A stretch of DNA of 38,240 bases from Alphaproteobacteria bacterium (lineage in GTDB: Bacteria > Pseudomonadota > Alphaproteobacteria > ATCC43930 > CGMCC-115725). Below the pieces are notes generated by a model. It saw nothing but the letters and a program-made list of their open reading frames with translations. It ran no database searches and was not told where the DNA came from. Positions within the stretch are counted from its first letter, which is position 1. Each line of letters opens with the position of its first letter. Both the position numbers and the translations under genes were made by a program. Where the stretch lies: NCBI GenBank assembly GCA_030041335.1, contig JASHOB010000156.1, positions 1-38,240 on the forward strand. Reading direction: 5' to 3'. Of this stretch, positions 17,342 to 24,764 are shown piece by piece.

Positions 17342-18520
17342 TCATGAAGTAGGCAAGATTGCGGCGCTTTTCTTTGGCAGCAGCAGGAAGTAGCGGCCGC
17401 GCGCTTTCATGCCACCGGCGGCGCGCTCGGCCTCGCGACCGAATCCCCAGTAGAGATCGCCGCGCACGGGCCCGCGAATCGCACCGCCCGTATCCTGCGC
17501 GATGACCAGGCGGCGCAGCGGCTCGTTGTCATTCTGCAAATCGAGCCACACCGGAACACCAAGCGGCAGAAAAGCACGATCGATCGCGAGGCTGCGGCCT
17601 GCCGTCAGCACCGCGCCTTCGGCCCCGATCGGGGTCGCGCCCTTGATCTCGCGGAAGAACACGTAGGAGGGATTGTCGTCGAGGAGCGCTTTGCCTCGCT
17701 CGGGATGGGTCCTAATCCACGCCTTGATGGCATCAAGCGAAACCTGCTCTTTGGTGAGTTCGCCCCGTTCGATCAACAGCTTGCCGATCGAGACATAGGG
17801 CCGGCCATTCTGCCCGTCATACCCGAGGCTGACCAAGGTGCCGTCGGAGAGGCGCACCTTGCCCGAGCCCTGTACCTCGAGAAAGAAGGCATCGACCGGA
17901 TCGGCCACCCAATAGAGCGCGAGCCGGTCGCGATCGAGGGCGCCACGCTCGATCTCGGCGCGGGTCGGATAGGGCAGGAGACTGCCGTCAACGACGCGGC
18001 CGGCGATGCGCTCGCCGCGCCATTCCGGCCGGAACAGGCCGAGTTGCACCATCACCAGATCGGCGGGACGGCGCAGCAGCGGCGTCTGGTTGACGCCGCC
18101 TTTGTGGCGCGCGCCGTCGAGCAGCGGCTCGTAATAGCCGGTGAAGAGCCCGTCCGCCGTGCCATTGTTGGTGGCAAGCCACGGCTCGAACCACGCCCGA
18201 AAGTACTGCCGCGCCGCCTGATCGTCGCCTGCCGGCACGGCAGCCGCGGCGGTGCAAGGCAACCGCCAATCGGCAACAGTACCGCCGATACCGTCTGGTC
18301 CGACCAGCGCCGTTGCAGGCTGGGTCAGGCGACGTGCACAGGACTTAAGCAAGGCCGGAATCGCGGCCGCGACATGATCCTCGTTCCAGCCCGACAACGC
18401 GTCGAATGCGGCCGGTTGCAATACCATTCGTGCCGGTTTGGGCGGCGGCGGCGGCAGGGCGCAGCCCGACAGCAACGCCGCCATCGCCAGCGTACAACAC
18501 CAAGTTCGCCGGCGATCCAT
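17342..18520 (-). CDS. mltA: Membrane-bound lytic murein transglycosylase A
   Basis: An outer-membrane lipoprotein that cleaves the glycan strands of peptidoglycan to leave 1,6-anhydromuramic ends. The product is 392 residues. A lipobox LSGC places the lipidated Cys at residue 20. The MltA domain (FTGYYEPLLDGA, EVQGSGKVRLSDG, YDGQNGRPYVSIG) is followed by the 3D domain with the catalytic aspartate region AQDTGGAIRGPVRGDLYWG. The ATG at 18520 overlaps the tim44-like stop by one base (TGATG). The order secB–tim44–mltA is standard in alphaproteobacteria. Confidence 0.96.
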   Translation of the reverse strand: MDRRRTWCCTLAMAALLSGCALPPPPPKPARMVLQPAAFDALSGWNEDHVAAAIPALLKSCARRLTQPATALVGPDGIGGTVADWRLPCTAAAAVPAGDDQAARQYFRAWFEPWLATNNGTADGLFTGYYEPLLDGARHKGGVNQTPLLRRPADLVMVQLGLFRPEWRGERIAGRVVDGSLLPYPTRAEIERGALDRDRLALYWVADPVDAFFLEVQGSGKVRLSDGTLVSLGYDGQNGRPYVSIGKLLIERGELTKEQVSLDAIKAWIRTHPERGKALLDDNPSYVFFREIKGATPIGAEGAVLTAGRSLAIDRAFLPLGVPVWLDLQNDNEPLRRLVIAQDTGGAIRGPVRGDLYWGFGREAERAAGGMKARGRYFLLLPKKSAAILPTS

Positions 18521-19164
18521 CAACCGGGCGGTGGCGTTTCGGTGGCGATCAGCGTCCAGTTGGGATCGGGCGAGCGCGTCGGGCGCGAGAAGGTCCAGAG
18601 ATCGGTATGTTCGACGGCGTGGTTGGGATCGCCCTCGAGCACGGCGCCGGCGGCGTCGCGGGTCACGAGAATTTGATCCGAGACGAATTTGACCGTCACC
18701 AGCGCGGTGCCGCCCTCGACCCGGTTTTGCACGATGTCCGCGGATTTGACCGCGACGATCTTGGTTTCCTGTTTTTCCCTGGCGCGCTCGCGGGCGGTGA
18801 TGGCGTCGCTGAAGCTCCGGAACACGTCGGAACTCAAAAGCGGCTGCAGCTTGGCCCGGTCGCCGGCGGCAAACGCCTCGACGACGATTTCGAAAGCGCC
18901 GCGTGCACCCGATAGGAATGCGGCGCCGTCAAACGCCGTATCGGTGACATCAGGCGCGCTCGGGAGCATTGGCGCGGTGGTGTTGGCGGCCGCAGGCGGC
19001 GCCGGGTTGGCGGGCGTCGCCGGACGGGAAAACGGCAGATCGCGCCGTCGCTCATTGCCGGTGCGACGGCCGAGCACCGAGCGCAGGCGAAAGACAAGAA
19101 TGCCGGCGATCACCGCGAACACCAGTATCTCGAGCACCTGAAAATTGTCGCCCATCGCCGCCAT
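18520..19164 (-). CDS. Tim44-like domain protein
   Basis: A 214-residue protein with one N-terminal membrane segment (about residues 9–26: LEILVFAVIAGILVFRLRS), a Pro/Ala linker, and a C-terminal Tim44/MRPL45-type domain (FLSGARGAFEIVVEAFAAGD, LLSSDVFRSFSDAI, WTFSR…PNWTLIATE). Mitochondrial Tim44 anchors the import motor; bacterial relatives are inner-membrane proteins of unclear role. Starts at 19164 and 19155 are both possible and neither has a good ribosome site. It is divergent from secB and coupled to mltA. Confidence 0.88.
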   Translation of the reverse strand: MAAMGDNFQVLEILVFAVIAGILVFRLRSVLGRRTGNERRRDLPFSRPATPANPAPPAAANTTAPMLPSAPDVTDTAFDGAAFLSGARGAFEIVVEAFAAGDRAKLQPLLSSDVFRSFSDAITARERAREKQETKIVAVKSADIVQNRVEGGTALVTVKFVSDQILVTRDAAGAVLEGDPNHAVEHTDLWTFSRPTRSPDPNWTLIATETPPPG

Positions 19165-19271
19165 CGTCAGGGATATTCACCCATAAAATGGGCCGTCCCA
19201 GGGCAAAGGGCAAGCGTGGCGCGGGCGGGCGCTTTCGTGTAAGGGAGCGGGCAATGACAGGAGCTGGAGCC

Positions 19272-19763
19272 ATGGCCGATAACAATGTTCCGCCGCCGCC
19301 GACAGGTGCACCGCAACTCGTGATGAACGCACAGTACGTCAAGGATTTTTCCTTCGAGAATCCGCGGGCCCCGCAGAGCCTGATGCCGCAACCGACGCCA
19401 CCCGAGATCAAGCTCGACATTCGGGTCGATGCGCAGAATCTGGCGCCGGACACGTTCGAAGTGACGCTCGCGGTGTCGGCGCGCGCGACGCGGAAAGACG
19501 AGCCGGTCTTCCTGGTCGAGCTCACCTATGCCGGCGTGGTCAGTCTGCAAAACGTGCCTCGCGAACACGCCCAATTCTATGTACTCGTCGAGACGCCGCG
19601 GCTCTTGTTCCCGTTTGCGCGTGCGATCCTCGCCGACGCCACGCGCGACGGCGGCTTTCCGCCACTGTTCATTCAACCGATCGATTTTGCCGAGTTGCTG
19701 CGCCGTCAGCAGGCGCAAGGCCCCAGCGGCGCACTTGCGGGCGAGCCCTTGGGAAACGCCTAG
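19272..19763 (+). CDS. secB: Protein-export chaperone SecB
   Basis: The tetrameric cytoplasmic chaperone that keeps preproteins unfolded and hands them to SecA. The product is 163 residues from the ATG at 19272. Recognisable parts are VMNAQYVKDFSFENPRAP, the strand EVTLAVSARATR, and the conserved LLFPFARAILADATRDGGFPP. Another ATG, at 19254, has GGGAG six bases upstream and would add six residues; I preferred 19272 because homologues start MAD…, and it has its own AGGAG eight bases upstream. It is the only plus-strand gene among dnaQ, coaE, aroE, maf and ppsR and is convergent with dnaQ. Confidence 0.95.
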   Translation: MADNNVPPPPTGAPQLVMNAQYVKDFSFENPRAPQSLMPQPTPPEIKLDIRVDAQNLAPDTFEVTLAVSARATRKDEPVFLVELTYAGVVSLQNVPREHAQFYVLVETPRLLFPFARAILADATRDGGFPPLFIQPIDFAELLRRQQAQGPSGALAGEPLGNA

Positions 19764-19774
19764 CTACGCTAGGC
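19758..19774. terminator. Hairpin holding both stop codons of convergent secB and dnaQ
   Basis: Perfect six-base stem GCCTAG/CTAGGC with the five-base loop CTACG. The TAG ending secB (19761–19763) lies in one arm and the TAG ending dnaQ (19769–19771, minus) in the other. It could act as a small bidirectional end signal, though there is no T-run. Confidence 0.4.
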
Positions 19775-20440
19775 CTCGAGCCAAATCGGCGCCTTGAGCT
19801 TCGCCAGGAAGGTGCGGTGGCGCTCGCGCTCGGCGAGCGTCGCCGTGAAAAGCCGCGGCGGCCGCACCGGCCGCGCGTGGGCCGTGCCCACGCCGACGAC
19901 GAGGCGCGAGGCGACGAGTTCAAGAGCCGGCTGCCGGCCGCCAATCAGCTCGAGATAGACCGACGCCAGCAGCTCGCAATCAAGCCGCGCGCCGTGCTTG
20001 TCACGCGCGGAATTGTCGACGTTAAAACGCTTGCACAACGCGTCGAGACTGGCTGGCGCGCCGGGATAGCGTTGGCGTGCCAGCGCCAATGTGTCTTCGA
20101 ACGCCAGCGCCAGCGGCGGCTTGCCGAGCAAGGCGAGCTCCGTGTTGATGAAGGCGATGTCGAAACCGGCATTGTGAATCACCAGACGGTCGCCACCGAC
20201 AAATTCCAAAAACGCGTCGGCAACGGCATCAAACGTGTCCTGCTGGGCCAGGAATACGTCGCTCAATCCGTGCACCGCACGCGCGGCTTCGGGCATCGGG
20301 CGCTGCGGATTGACGTAGCGGTGGAAGATGCGGCCGGTCGGCACATGGTTGATCAGCTCGAGCGCCGCGATTTCGACGATCCGGTGGCCGTCGCCCGGGT
20401 CGAGCCCGGTCGTCTCGGTATCGACAACAATCTCCCGCAC
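19769..20440 (-). CDS. dnaQ: DNA polymerase III epsilon subunit (3'-5' proofreading exonuclease)
   Basis: A 223-residue DEDDh exonuclease that proofreads the replicative polymerase. Exo I is VVDTETTG with Asp7 and Glu9, Exo II is HNAGFDIAF, and Exo III is HGARLDCELL with the general-base His and metal Asp. The extension after residue 180 (polymerase-alpha binding part) is present. I chose the GTG at 20440 (MREIVVDTETTG), which follows the coaE stop by 13 bases; it has no clear ribosome site, so coupling to coaE is likely. The longer open frame upstream overlaps coaE. Confidence 0.95.
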   Translation of the reverse strand: MREIVVDTETTGLDPGDGHRIVEIAALELINHVPTGRIFHRYVNPQRPMPEAARAVHGLSDVFLAQQDTFDAVADAFLEFVGGDRLVIHNAGFDIAFINTELALLGKPPLALAFEDTLALARQRYPGAPASLDALCKRFNVDNSARDKHGARLDCELLASVYLELIGGRQPALELVASRLVVGVGTAHARPVRPPRLFTATLAERERHRTFLAKLKAPIWLEA

Positions 20441-20453
20441 GATTGTGACTGTA

Positions 20454-21050
20454 TCAGGATTCGCGCGAGCGCAATGCGGCAACGATGCGACGCAAGCGAC
20501 GAAAAGTGACCGCCTTGCCGAGACCGCTCGGAACCACGAAATCCGCCTCGCGTCGCCGCACATAATCCGGCACTTGTCGTGCCAGAATGGCCGCCAACCG
20601 CGCTTCACTCATGCCCGGGCGGGCCAGGACGCGACAGCGCTGGAGAAAGGCCGGCGCGGTGACGACGATGACGGCGTCGCAGCGCCGCGCGGCGCCGCTT
20701 TCGTAAAGCAGGGGGATGTCCAGCACGGCGAGCGCCCTGCGCGCCGCCCGTTGTCGCCGCAGAAACCCGAGCTGGTCGCGCCGCACCAGGGGATGAAGGA
20801 TGTGTTCGAGCCGTTCGAGCGCCGCGCCATCGCCGAAGACGCGGCGCCCCAATCGCTCGCGGTCAATCGCGTCATCGCGCCATGCCTCGGGAAATGCCTT
20901 CGCCACCGCCGCTACCGCGGCCCCACGTTTTGCCATCAGCCGATGCACGGTCGCGTCAGCATCGTGGACCGGCACCCGCATCAAGCGCAGCATCGCCGCC
21001 GCCGTGCTCTTGCCCATGCCGACGCCGCCGGTGAGGCCCACAACGATCAT
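20454..21050 (-). CDS. coaE: Dephospho-CoA kinase
   Basis: Last step of coenzyme A synthesis: phosphorylates the 3'-hydroxyl of dephospho-CoA. The product is 198 residues with the P-loop GGVGMGKST (8–16), the HDADATVHRL motif near 33, DIPLLYESG, and VTAPAFLQRCRVLARPGMSE, all typical. The ATG at 21050 is seven bases after the aroE stop. It is part of the minus-strand series ppsR–maf–aroE–coaE–dnaQ. Confidence 0.95.
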   Translation of the reverse strand: MIVVGLTGGVGMGKSTAAAMLRLMRVPVHDADATVHRLMAKRGAAVAAVAKAFPEAWRDDAIDRERLGRRVFGDGAALERLEHILHPLVRRDQLGFLRRQRAARRALAVLDIPLLYESGAARRCDAVIVVTAPAFLQRCRVLARPGMSEARLAAILARQVPDYVRRREADFVVPSGLGKAVTFRRLRRIVAALRSRES

Positions 21051-21057
21051 CGTCCGG

Positions 21058-21909
21058 TCATGGCGCCGCCAGCGTCGCCACCATGCGTGCGCGCAGTGCC
21101 GGGGTAACTTCAGGCTCGATGCCGAACCAGGCGGCAAAACCCAGTCTCCCCTGGTGCATCAACATGCCAAGCCCGTCGACCACGCGATTGCCGCGCCGGC
21201 GCGCCGCCGCCAGCAGCGGCGTCTCGAGCGGCGTGTAGACAATGTCGTTGACCACCGCTTCCGGGGGCAACCGGTCGAGCGGCAGATCGAGTGCCGGCCC
21301 CCCGGCCATGCCGAGACTGGTGGCGTTGACCAATAAAGCGGCGCCCTCGAGGGCTGCCGCGCGCTCCTCCCACGGCGTGACCTCGACCCCGATATTGCCG
21401 TTGAATGCGGATTTGAGTGCCAGTGCCCGGTCTTGATGGCGGTTAACCAGGCGCAATTGCGGAACCGCTTCCGCCAGCAGAGCCGAGGCCACGGCGCGCG
21501 CGGCCCCGCCCGCGCCCAGCACAACCGCCGGCCCACTGGCCGCGCGCCAGTTCGGTGCCTCGGCATGAAGATTGGCGATAAATCCGAAGGCATCGCTGTT
21601 CATGCCGCAGAGTTTGCCGTTGGAACGCACGATGATGGTGTTGACGGCGCCGATGGTCTCGGCCTCGGGATCGACTTCATCAACGAAGGCGAGCGCCAGC
21701 TCCTTATGAGGAATGGTGAGGTTGCAGCCGGCAAAACCGAGGTTGGGGAGGGCATGGAGCGCCGGACCCAATTTTTGCGGCGGCACTGCCAGCTTGACGT
21801 AATCGCCGGCAACCCCATGGCGCTCGAGCCAATAGCGCTGCAATACCGGCGAGTGCGAATGCGCCACCGGCCACCCCATCACGCCGGCCAAACGATAGGA
21901 ATCGTTCAT
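21058..21909 (-). CDS. aroE: Shikimate dehydrogenase
   Basis: Reduces 3-dehydroshikimate to shikimate with NADPH in aromatic amino-acid synthesis. The product is 283 residues with the substrate serines in HSHSP (Ser18, Ser20), catalytic Lys69 in NLTIPHKE and Asp106 in NSDAFGF (the family usually has NTDG), and the NADP-binding GAGGAA (132–137). ATSLGMAGG near 230 is also diagnostic. Its ATG overlaps the maf stop by four bases. Confidence 0.96.
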   Translation of the reverse strand: MNDSYRLAGVMGWPVAHSHSPVLQRYWLERHGVAGDYVKLAVPPQKLGPALHALPNLGFAGCNLTIPHKELALAFVDEVDPEAETIGAVNTIIVRSNGKLCGMNSDAFGFIANLHAEAPNWRAASGPAVVLGAGGAARAVASALLAEAVPQLRLVNRHQDRALALKSAFNGNIGVEVTPWEERAAALEGAALLVNATSLGMAGGPALDLPLDRLPPEAVVNDIVYTPLETPLLAAARRRGNRVVDGLGMLMHQGRLGFAAWFGIEPEVTPALRARMVATLAAP

Positions 21910-22496
21910 TGGGACAACTCGCCCTGCCCGCGCAAGAATTCCAAGAGTGGCATGAGCGGCAAACCAAGAATCGCGAAATAGTCACCTTCGATGCGCTCGA
22001 ATAACTGGATGCCGCGACCTTCGATGCGATAGGCGCCGACCGCGGCCATATCGTCACGACTAAGATTTTCGATATAGCCGTCCAGAAAAGTATCGCTGAA
22101 ATTCCGCATCGTGAGCCGCGGCCGCTGAATCTCGTGCCAGATGACATTGGCATCACGTGCCACGCATACCGCGGTTGCAAGTTCATGCGTTTGCCCCCGT
22201 AGCATCCGCAGTTGCCCGCGAGCATCGTCACGATCGCGTGGCTTGTCGAGCCACGTCCCATTGCAGTTCAGAATCTGGTCGGCGCCGATCACCAGCGTCC
22301 GCGGATGGCGTGCCGTGATGGTCAGTGCCTTGGCCTCCGCCAACGCCATGGCGCAAACGCCGGCCTCGGAGCCTTTGCGGCGGTTGAAAGCCTTGATCTC
22401 CGTCTCGTCGATTCGTGCCGGGTCGCGGGTAACCTTGATGCCGGCCTGGTTCAACAATGCCGCGCGGGTACGGCTCAATGACGCAAGAACCGTCAT
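21906..22496 (-). CDS. maf: Maf-family nucleoside triphosphate pyrophosphatase
   Basis: A 196-residue cytoplasmic enzyme that hydrolyses selected or modified nucleoside triphosphates to monophosphates, limiting their use in nucleic acids. It has the N-terminal LASLSRTRAALL motif, VIGADQIL with the active-site Asp, and the C-terminal pattern GAYRIEGRGIQLFERIEGDY followed by FAILGLPL. The substrate (dTTP/UTP or m7GTP type) cannot be assigned safely. The ATG at 22496 overlaps the ppsR stop by four bases; its pairing with aroE and coaE is conserved. Confidence 0.92.
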   Translation of the reverse strand: MTVLASLSRTRAALLNQAGIKVTRDPARIDETEIKAFNRRKGSEAGVCAMALAEAKALTITARHPRTLVIGADQILNCNGTWLDKPRDRDDARGQLRMLRGQTHELATAVCVARDANVIWHEIQRPRLTMRNFSDTFLDGYIENLSRDDMAAVGAYRIEGRGIQLFERIEGDYFAILGLPLMPLLEFLRGQGELSQ

Positions 22497-23314
22497 GCGT
22501 CCTCGCCTCGCCGGCGCGCCAATAGCTGGACAATGGTCGCCGCGGTCTCTTCGATCGAGCGCCGCGTTATATCGATCACCGGCCACTGCCGAGCGGTGAA
22601 AAAGCGCCGCGCTTGCAGCACCTCGGCTTTTACCTGTTCGATGTCGGCGTAGTCAGAATGACCATCGCCGGCCTGCAACATGGTAAGGCGGGAGCGACGC
22701 AGCTGCACCAGCCGATCCGGGTCATTGGTCAACCCAATGATGAGTGGTCGTTCTGCCGACAAAAGCTCCGACGGCAGCGGCGTGCCGGGCACGAACGGGA
22801 CGTTGGCGGCTTTAATGCCGCGATTGCCGAGATAGAGAGAGGTCGGCGTTTTCGAGGTCCGCGACACGCCCACCAAAATAACATCCGCTTCGTCGAGCCC
22901 CCACGCCGACTGCCCGTCGTCGTGTGCGAGCGCGAAAGTCATGGCATCGACGCGATGAAAATATTCGGCATCCAATAGATGCTGCTGCCCTGGTACGCCA
23001 CGCGACGCCGTGCCAAGAAAATTCCCGATCGCGTTCATGACCGGATCGAGCACCGGGATCGCCACGATCTGTTGCCGGCGGCAACCTTCCACCAGACCGC
23101 GACGCAAGGCATCGTCCACCATGGTAAAAAGCACGAGACCCGGATGCGCCTCGATCCCGGCAAGGACCCGGTCGAGCTGGGCTTCCGAGCGCACCATCAT
23201 CCAGCTGTGCTCGATCGGCTCGGCCTCGTCGAACTGTACCAAACAAGCCTTTGCCACGGAATGAACCGTGTCGCCCGTGGAGTCCGACACCAGGTGCAGA
23301 TGAAATCGATTCAC
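22493..23314 (-). CDS. ppsR: Pyruvate,phosphate dikinase/PEP synthase regulatory protein (DUF299)
   Basis: A bifunctional ADP-dependent kinase/Pi-dependent pyrophosphorylase that switches PPDK or PEP synthase off and on by threonine phosphorylation. The product is 273 residues, with FHLHLVSDSTGDT at the N-terminus and the P-loop GVSRTSKT (149–156). I chose the GTG at 23314, which has GAAGG seven bases upstream and gives the usual MNRFHLHLVSDST start; a GTG at 23341 would add nine residues. The same family member (RP001 in Rickettsia) borders the replication origin there. It is the first gene of the leftward series and is divergent from hemE. Confidence 0.92.
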   Translation of the reverse strand: MNRFHLHLVSDSTGDTVHSVAKACLVQFDEAEPIEHSWMMVRSEAQLDRVLAGIEAHPGLVLFTMVDDALRRGLVEGCRRQQIVAIPVLDPVMNAIGNFLGTASRGVPGQQHLLDAEYFHRVDAMTFALAHDDGQSAWGLDEADVILVGVSRTSKTPTSLYLGNRGIKAANVPFVPGTPLPSELLSAERPLIIGLTNDPDRLVQLRRSRLTMLQAGDGHSDYADIEQVKAEVLQARRFFTARQWPVIDITRRSIEETAATIVQLLARRRGEDA

Positions 23315-23705
23315 GCGCTGACCTTCGATAAGCTTGTGCACAAAACCTGAGTAATCCGGGAGCTCCTGCTGTTCATGCTTAAGGCGCTCGCTTTACGGGA
23401 TTGAGTGAGACCGTTTTAACCGTTTCGCGGCACCTTCGCTCGTTGGCAATGGCAGGTATTATTCGGTGAACAAGGCCCCGCGCCTCAAACCTATACTCCT
23501 AATTCAGTGCATCGCTATCCCCGTCTTTCGTCGACCAAATTTGCTGCCGCCGCCCAAAGACCGTTCACCAATCCACATATGCCCAACATATTCTTCGGCA
23601 TTGAGCCGTCATATTCTGAATCCCGGTGAAGGGTCTATTCACGCGATTCACTGCCCTACAACCACTACTATTTATAATTTAAGTTTATACATGAGAAGTA
23701 AGACG
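23315..23705. other. oriC: Candidate chromosomal replication origin (ppsR–hemE spacer)
   Basis: Non-coding spacer of about 390 bases between divergent ppsR and hemE, the place where the origin lies in Caulobacter crescentus and Rickettsia. By hand count 23461–23640 is about 51% G+C and 23641–23700 only 20 of 60, clearly lower than the surrounding genes. Possible DnaA boxes (7 of 9 to TTATCCACA) are CAATCCACA at 23569–23577 and, inverted, TGTGCACAA at 23335–23343. TTAA half-sites of CtrA type occur near 23378, 23416 and 23680, but none is a full TTAA-N7-TTAA pair. Most genes on both sides point away from it. No tRNA or small gene is seen here. Confidence 0.55.
23673..23700 (+). promoter_or_regulatory. 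AT-rich stretch with TATAAT; hemE promoter element or duplex-unwinding region
   Basis: TATAAT at 23673–23678 lies 28 bases before the hemE ATG within an almost pure A/T run (TTTATAATTTAAGTTTATAC). No convincing −35 hexamer is 16–18 bases upstream, so this may serve as the melting region of an origin rather than, or as well as, a promoter. Confidence 0.35.
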
Positions 23706-24764
23706 ATGCGGGAAGATCGTATATCGCCGACAACAAAGGCTCTTTTGCGCGTTTTGCGCGGTGAAACCTTGGCGGTGCCGCCGGTCTGGTTGATGCGCCA
23801 GGCCGGGCGATATTTGCCTGAATATCGTGCGTTGCGTGAAACGGTTGGAGGTTTTCTCGATCTATGTCTGACACCTGAACTCGCCGCCGAAGTAACCTTG
23901 CAACCGGTACGGCGATTTGCGCTCGATGCGGCAATTCTGTTCTCGGACATTCTCATTGTTCCTTATGCATTAGGCCAACCGCTTGAATATCGAGACGGCG
24001 AGGGACCGGTGCTCGAACCGGTGCGTTCTGCCGCCGATATTGCCGGCTTGAGCGATGGCGACTTGCGCGATCGGATCGCGCCGGTGTGGCGGACGGTGGA
24101 GCGGGTAAAAGGGCTGTTGCGCGCCGATACGGCGCTCATCGGGTTTGCCGGTGCCCCGTGGACGGTCGCAAGTTACATGGTTGAAGGCGGCTCCAGTCGA
24201 GACTTTGCCGTCGTCAAAAGTTGGGCTTTTTCCGACCCTAGAGGTTTTGGTGCGCTTGTTGATCGGCTGATTGATGCCACGATTGTCTATCTCGACGGCC
24301 AGGTGCGGGCCGGCTGCGAAGTGCTTCAATTATTCGACAGCTGGGCCGGTGTCCTGCCGGAAGCTGCTTTCCGCCAGTGGGTGATCGAGCCGACGCGAAA
24401 AATTGTGTCGGCCTTAAGGCTGGTGCATCAAGACGTGCCGATCATCGGCTATCCGCGAGGTGCGGGCCTGATGTATCCGGCATACCAGGCTGAGACCGGC
24501 GTCAGCGCACTGAGCCTTGACCAGACCGTGCCGCTCGACGTGGCGCGGCGCAAGCTGCAGCCCGCAAGTGCGATACAAGGCAATCTCGATCCGTTGTTCC
24601 TGGTCGAGGGTGGCGAGCCGATGGCGGCTGCCGCCCGCGCCATTCTTGCGGCACTGGGTAGTGGTCCTTTTGTCTTCAACCTGGGTCATGGCGTGATGCC
24701 AAGCACGCCGCCCGACCATGTCCAGGCGCTGATCGAGCTCGTTCATCGCGGTGTGGCGGGATGA
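23706..24764 (+). CDS. hemE: Uroporphyrinogen decarboxylase
   Basis: Removes four carboxyl groups from uroporphyrinogen III to give coproporphyrinogen III in heme synthesis. The product is 352 residues with the signature PPVWLMRQAGRYLPEYR (25–41), the substrate-pocket FSDILIVPYALG, GFAGAPWTVASYMVEGG and FDSWAGVL. I chose the ATG at 23706; an in-frame ATG at 23691 would add five residues, and the frame's longer extension to 23466 has no family similarity and lies in the origin-like spacer. The stop overlaps the hemH start by four bases. Confidence 0.96.
   Translation: MREDRISPTTKALLRVLRGETLAVPPVWLMRQAGRYLPEYRALRETVGGFLDLCLTPELAAEVTLQPVRRFALDAAILFSDILIVPYALGQPLEYRDGEGPVLEPVRSAADIAGLSDGDLRDRIAPVWRTVERVKGLLRADTALIGFAGAPWTVASYMVEGGSSRDFAVVKSWAFSDPRGFGALVDRLIDATIVYLDGQVRAGCEVLQLFDSWAGVLPEAAFRQWVIEPTRKIVSALRLVHQDVPIIGYPRGAGLMYPAYQAETGVSALSLDQTVPLDVARRKLQPASAIQGNLDPLFLVEGGEPMAAAARAILAALGSGPFVFNLGHGVMPSTPPDHVQALIELVHRGVAG

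Noticed and set aside
23466-23705. N-terminal extension of hemE by 80 residues
   Set aside because: No homology, mixed composition, and it covers the origin-like spacer; HemE proteins begin close to the ATG at 23706.
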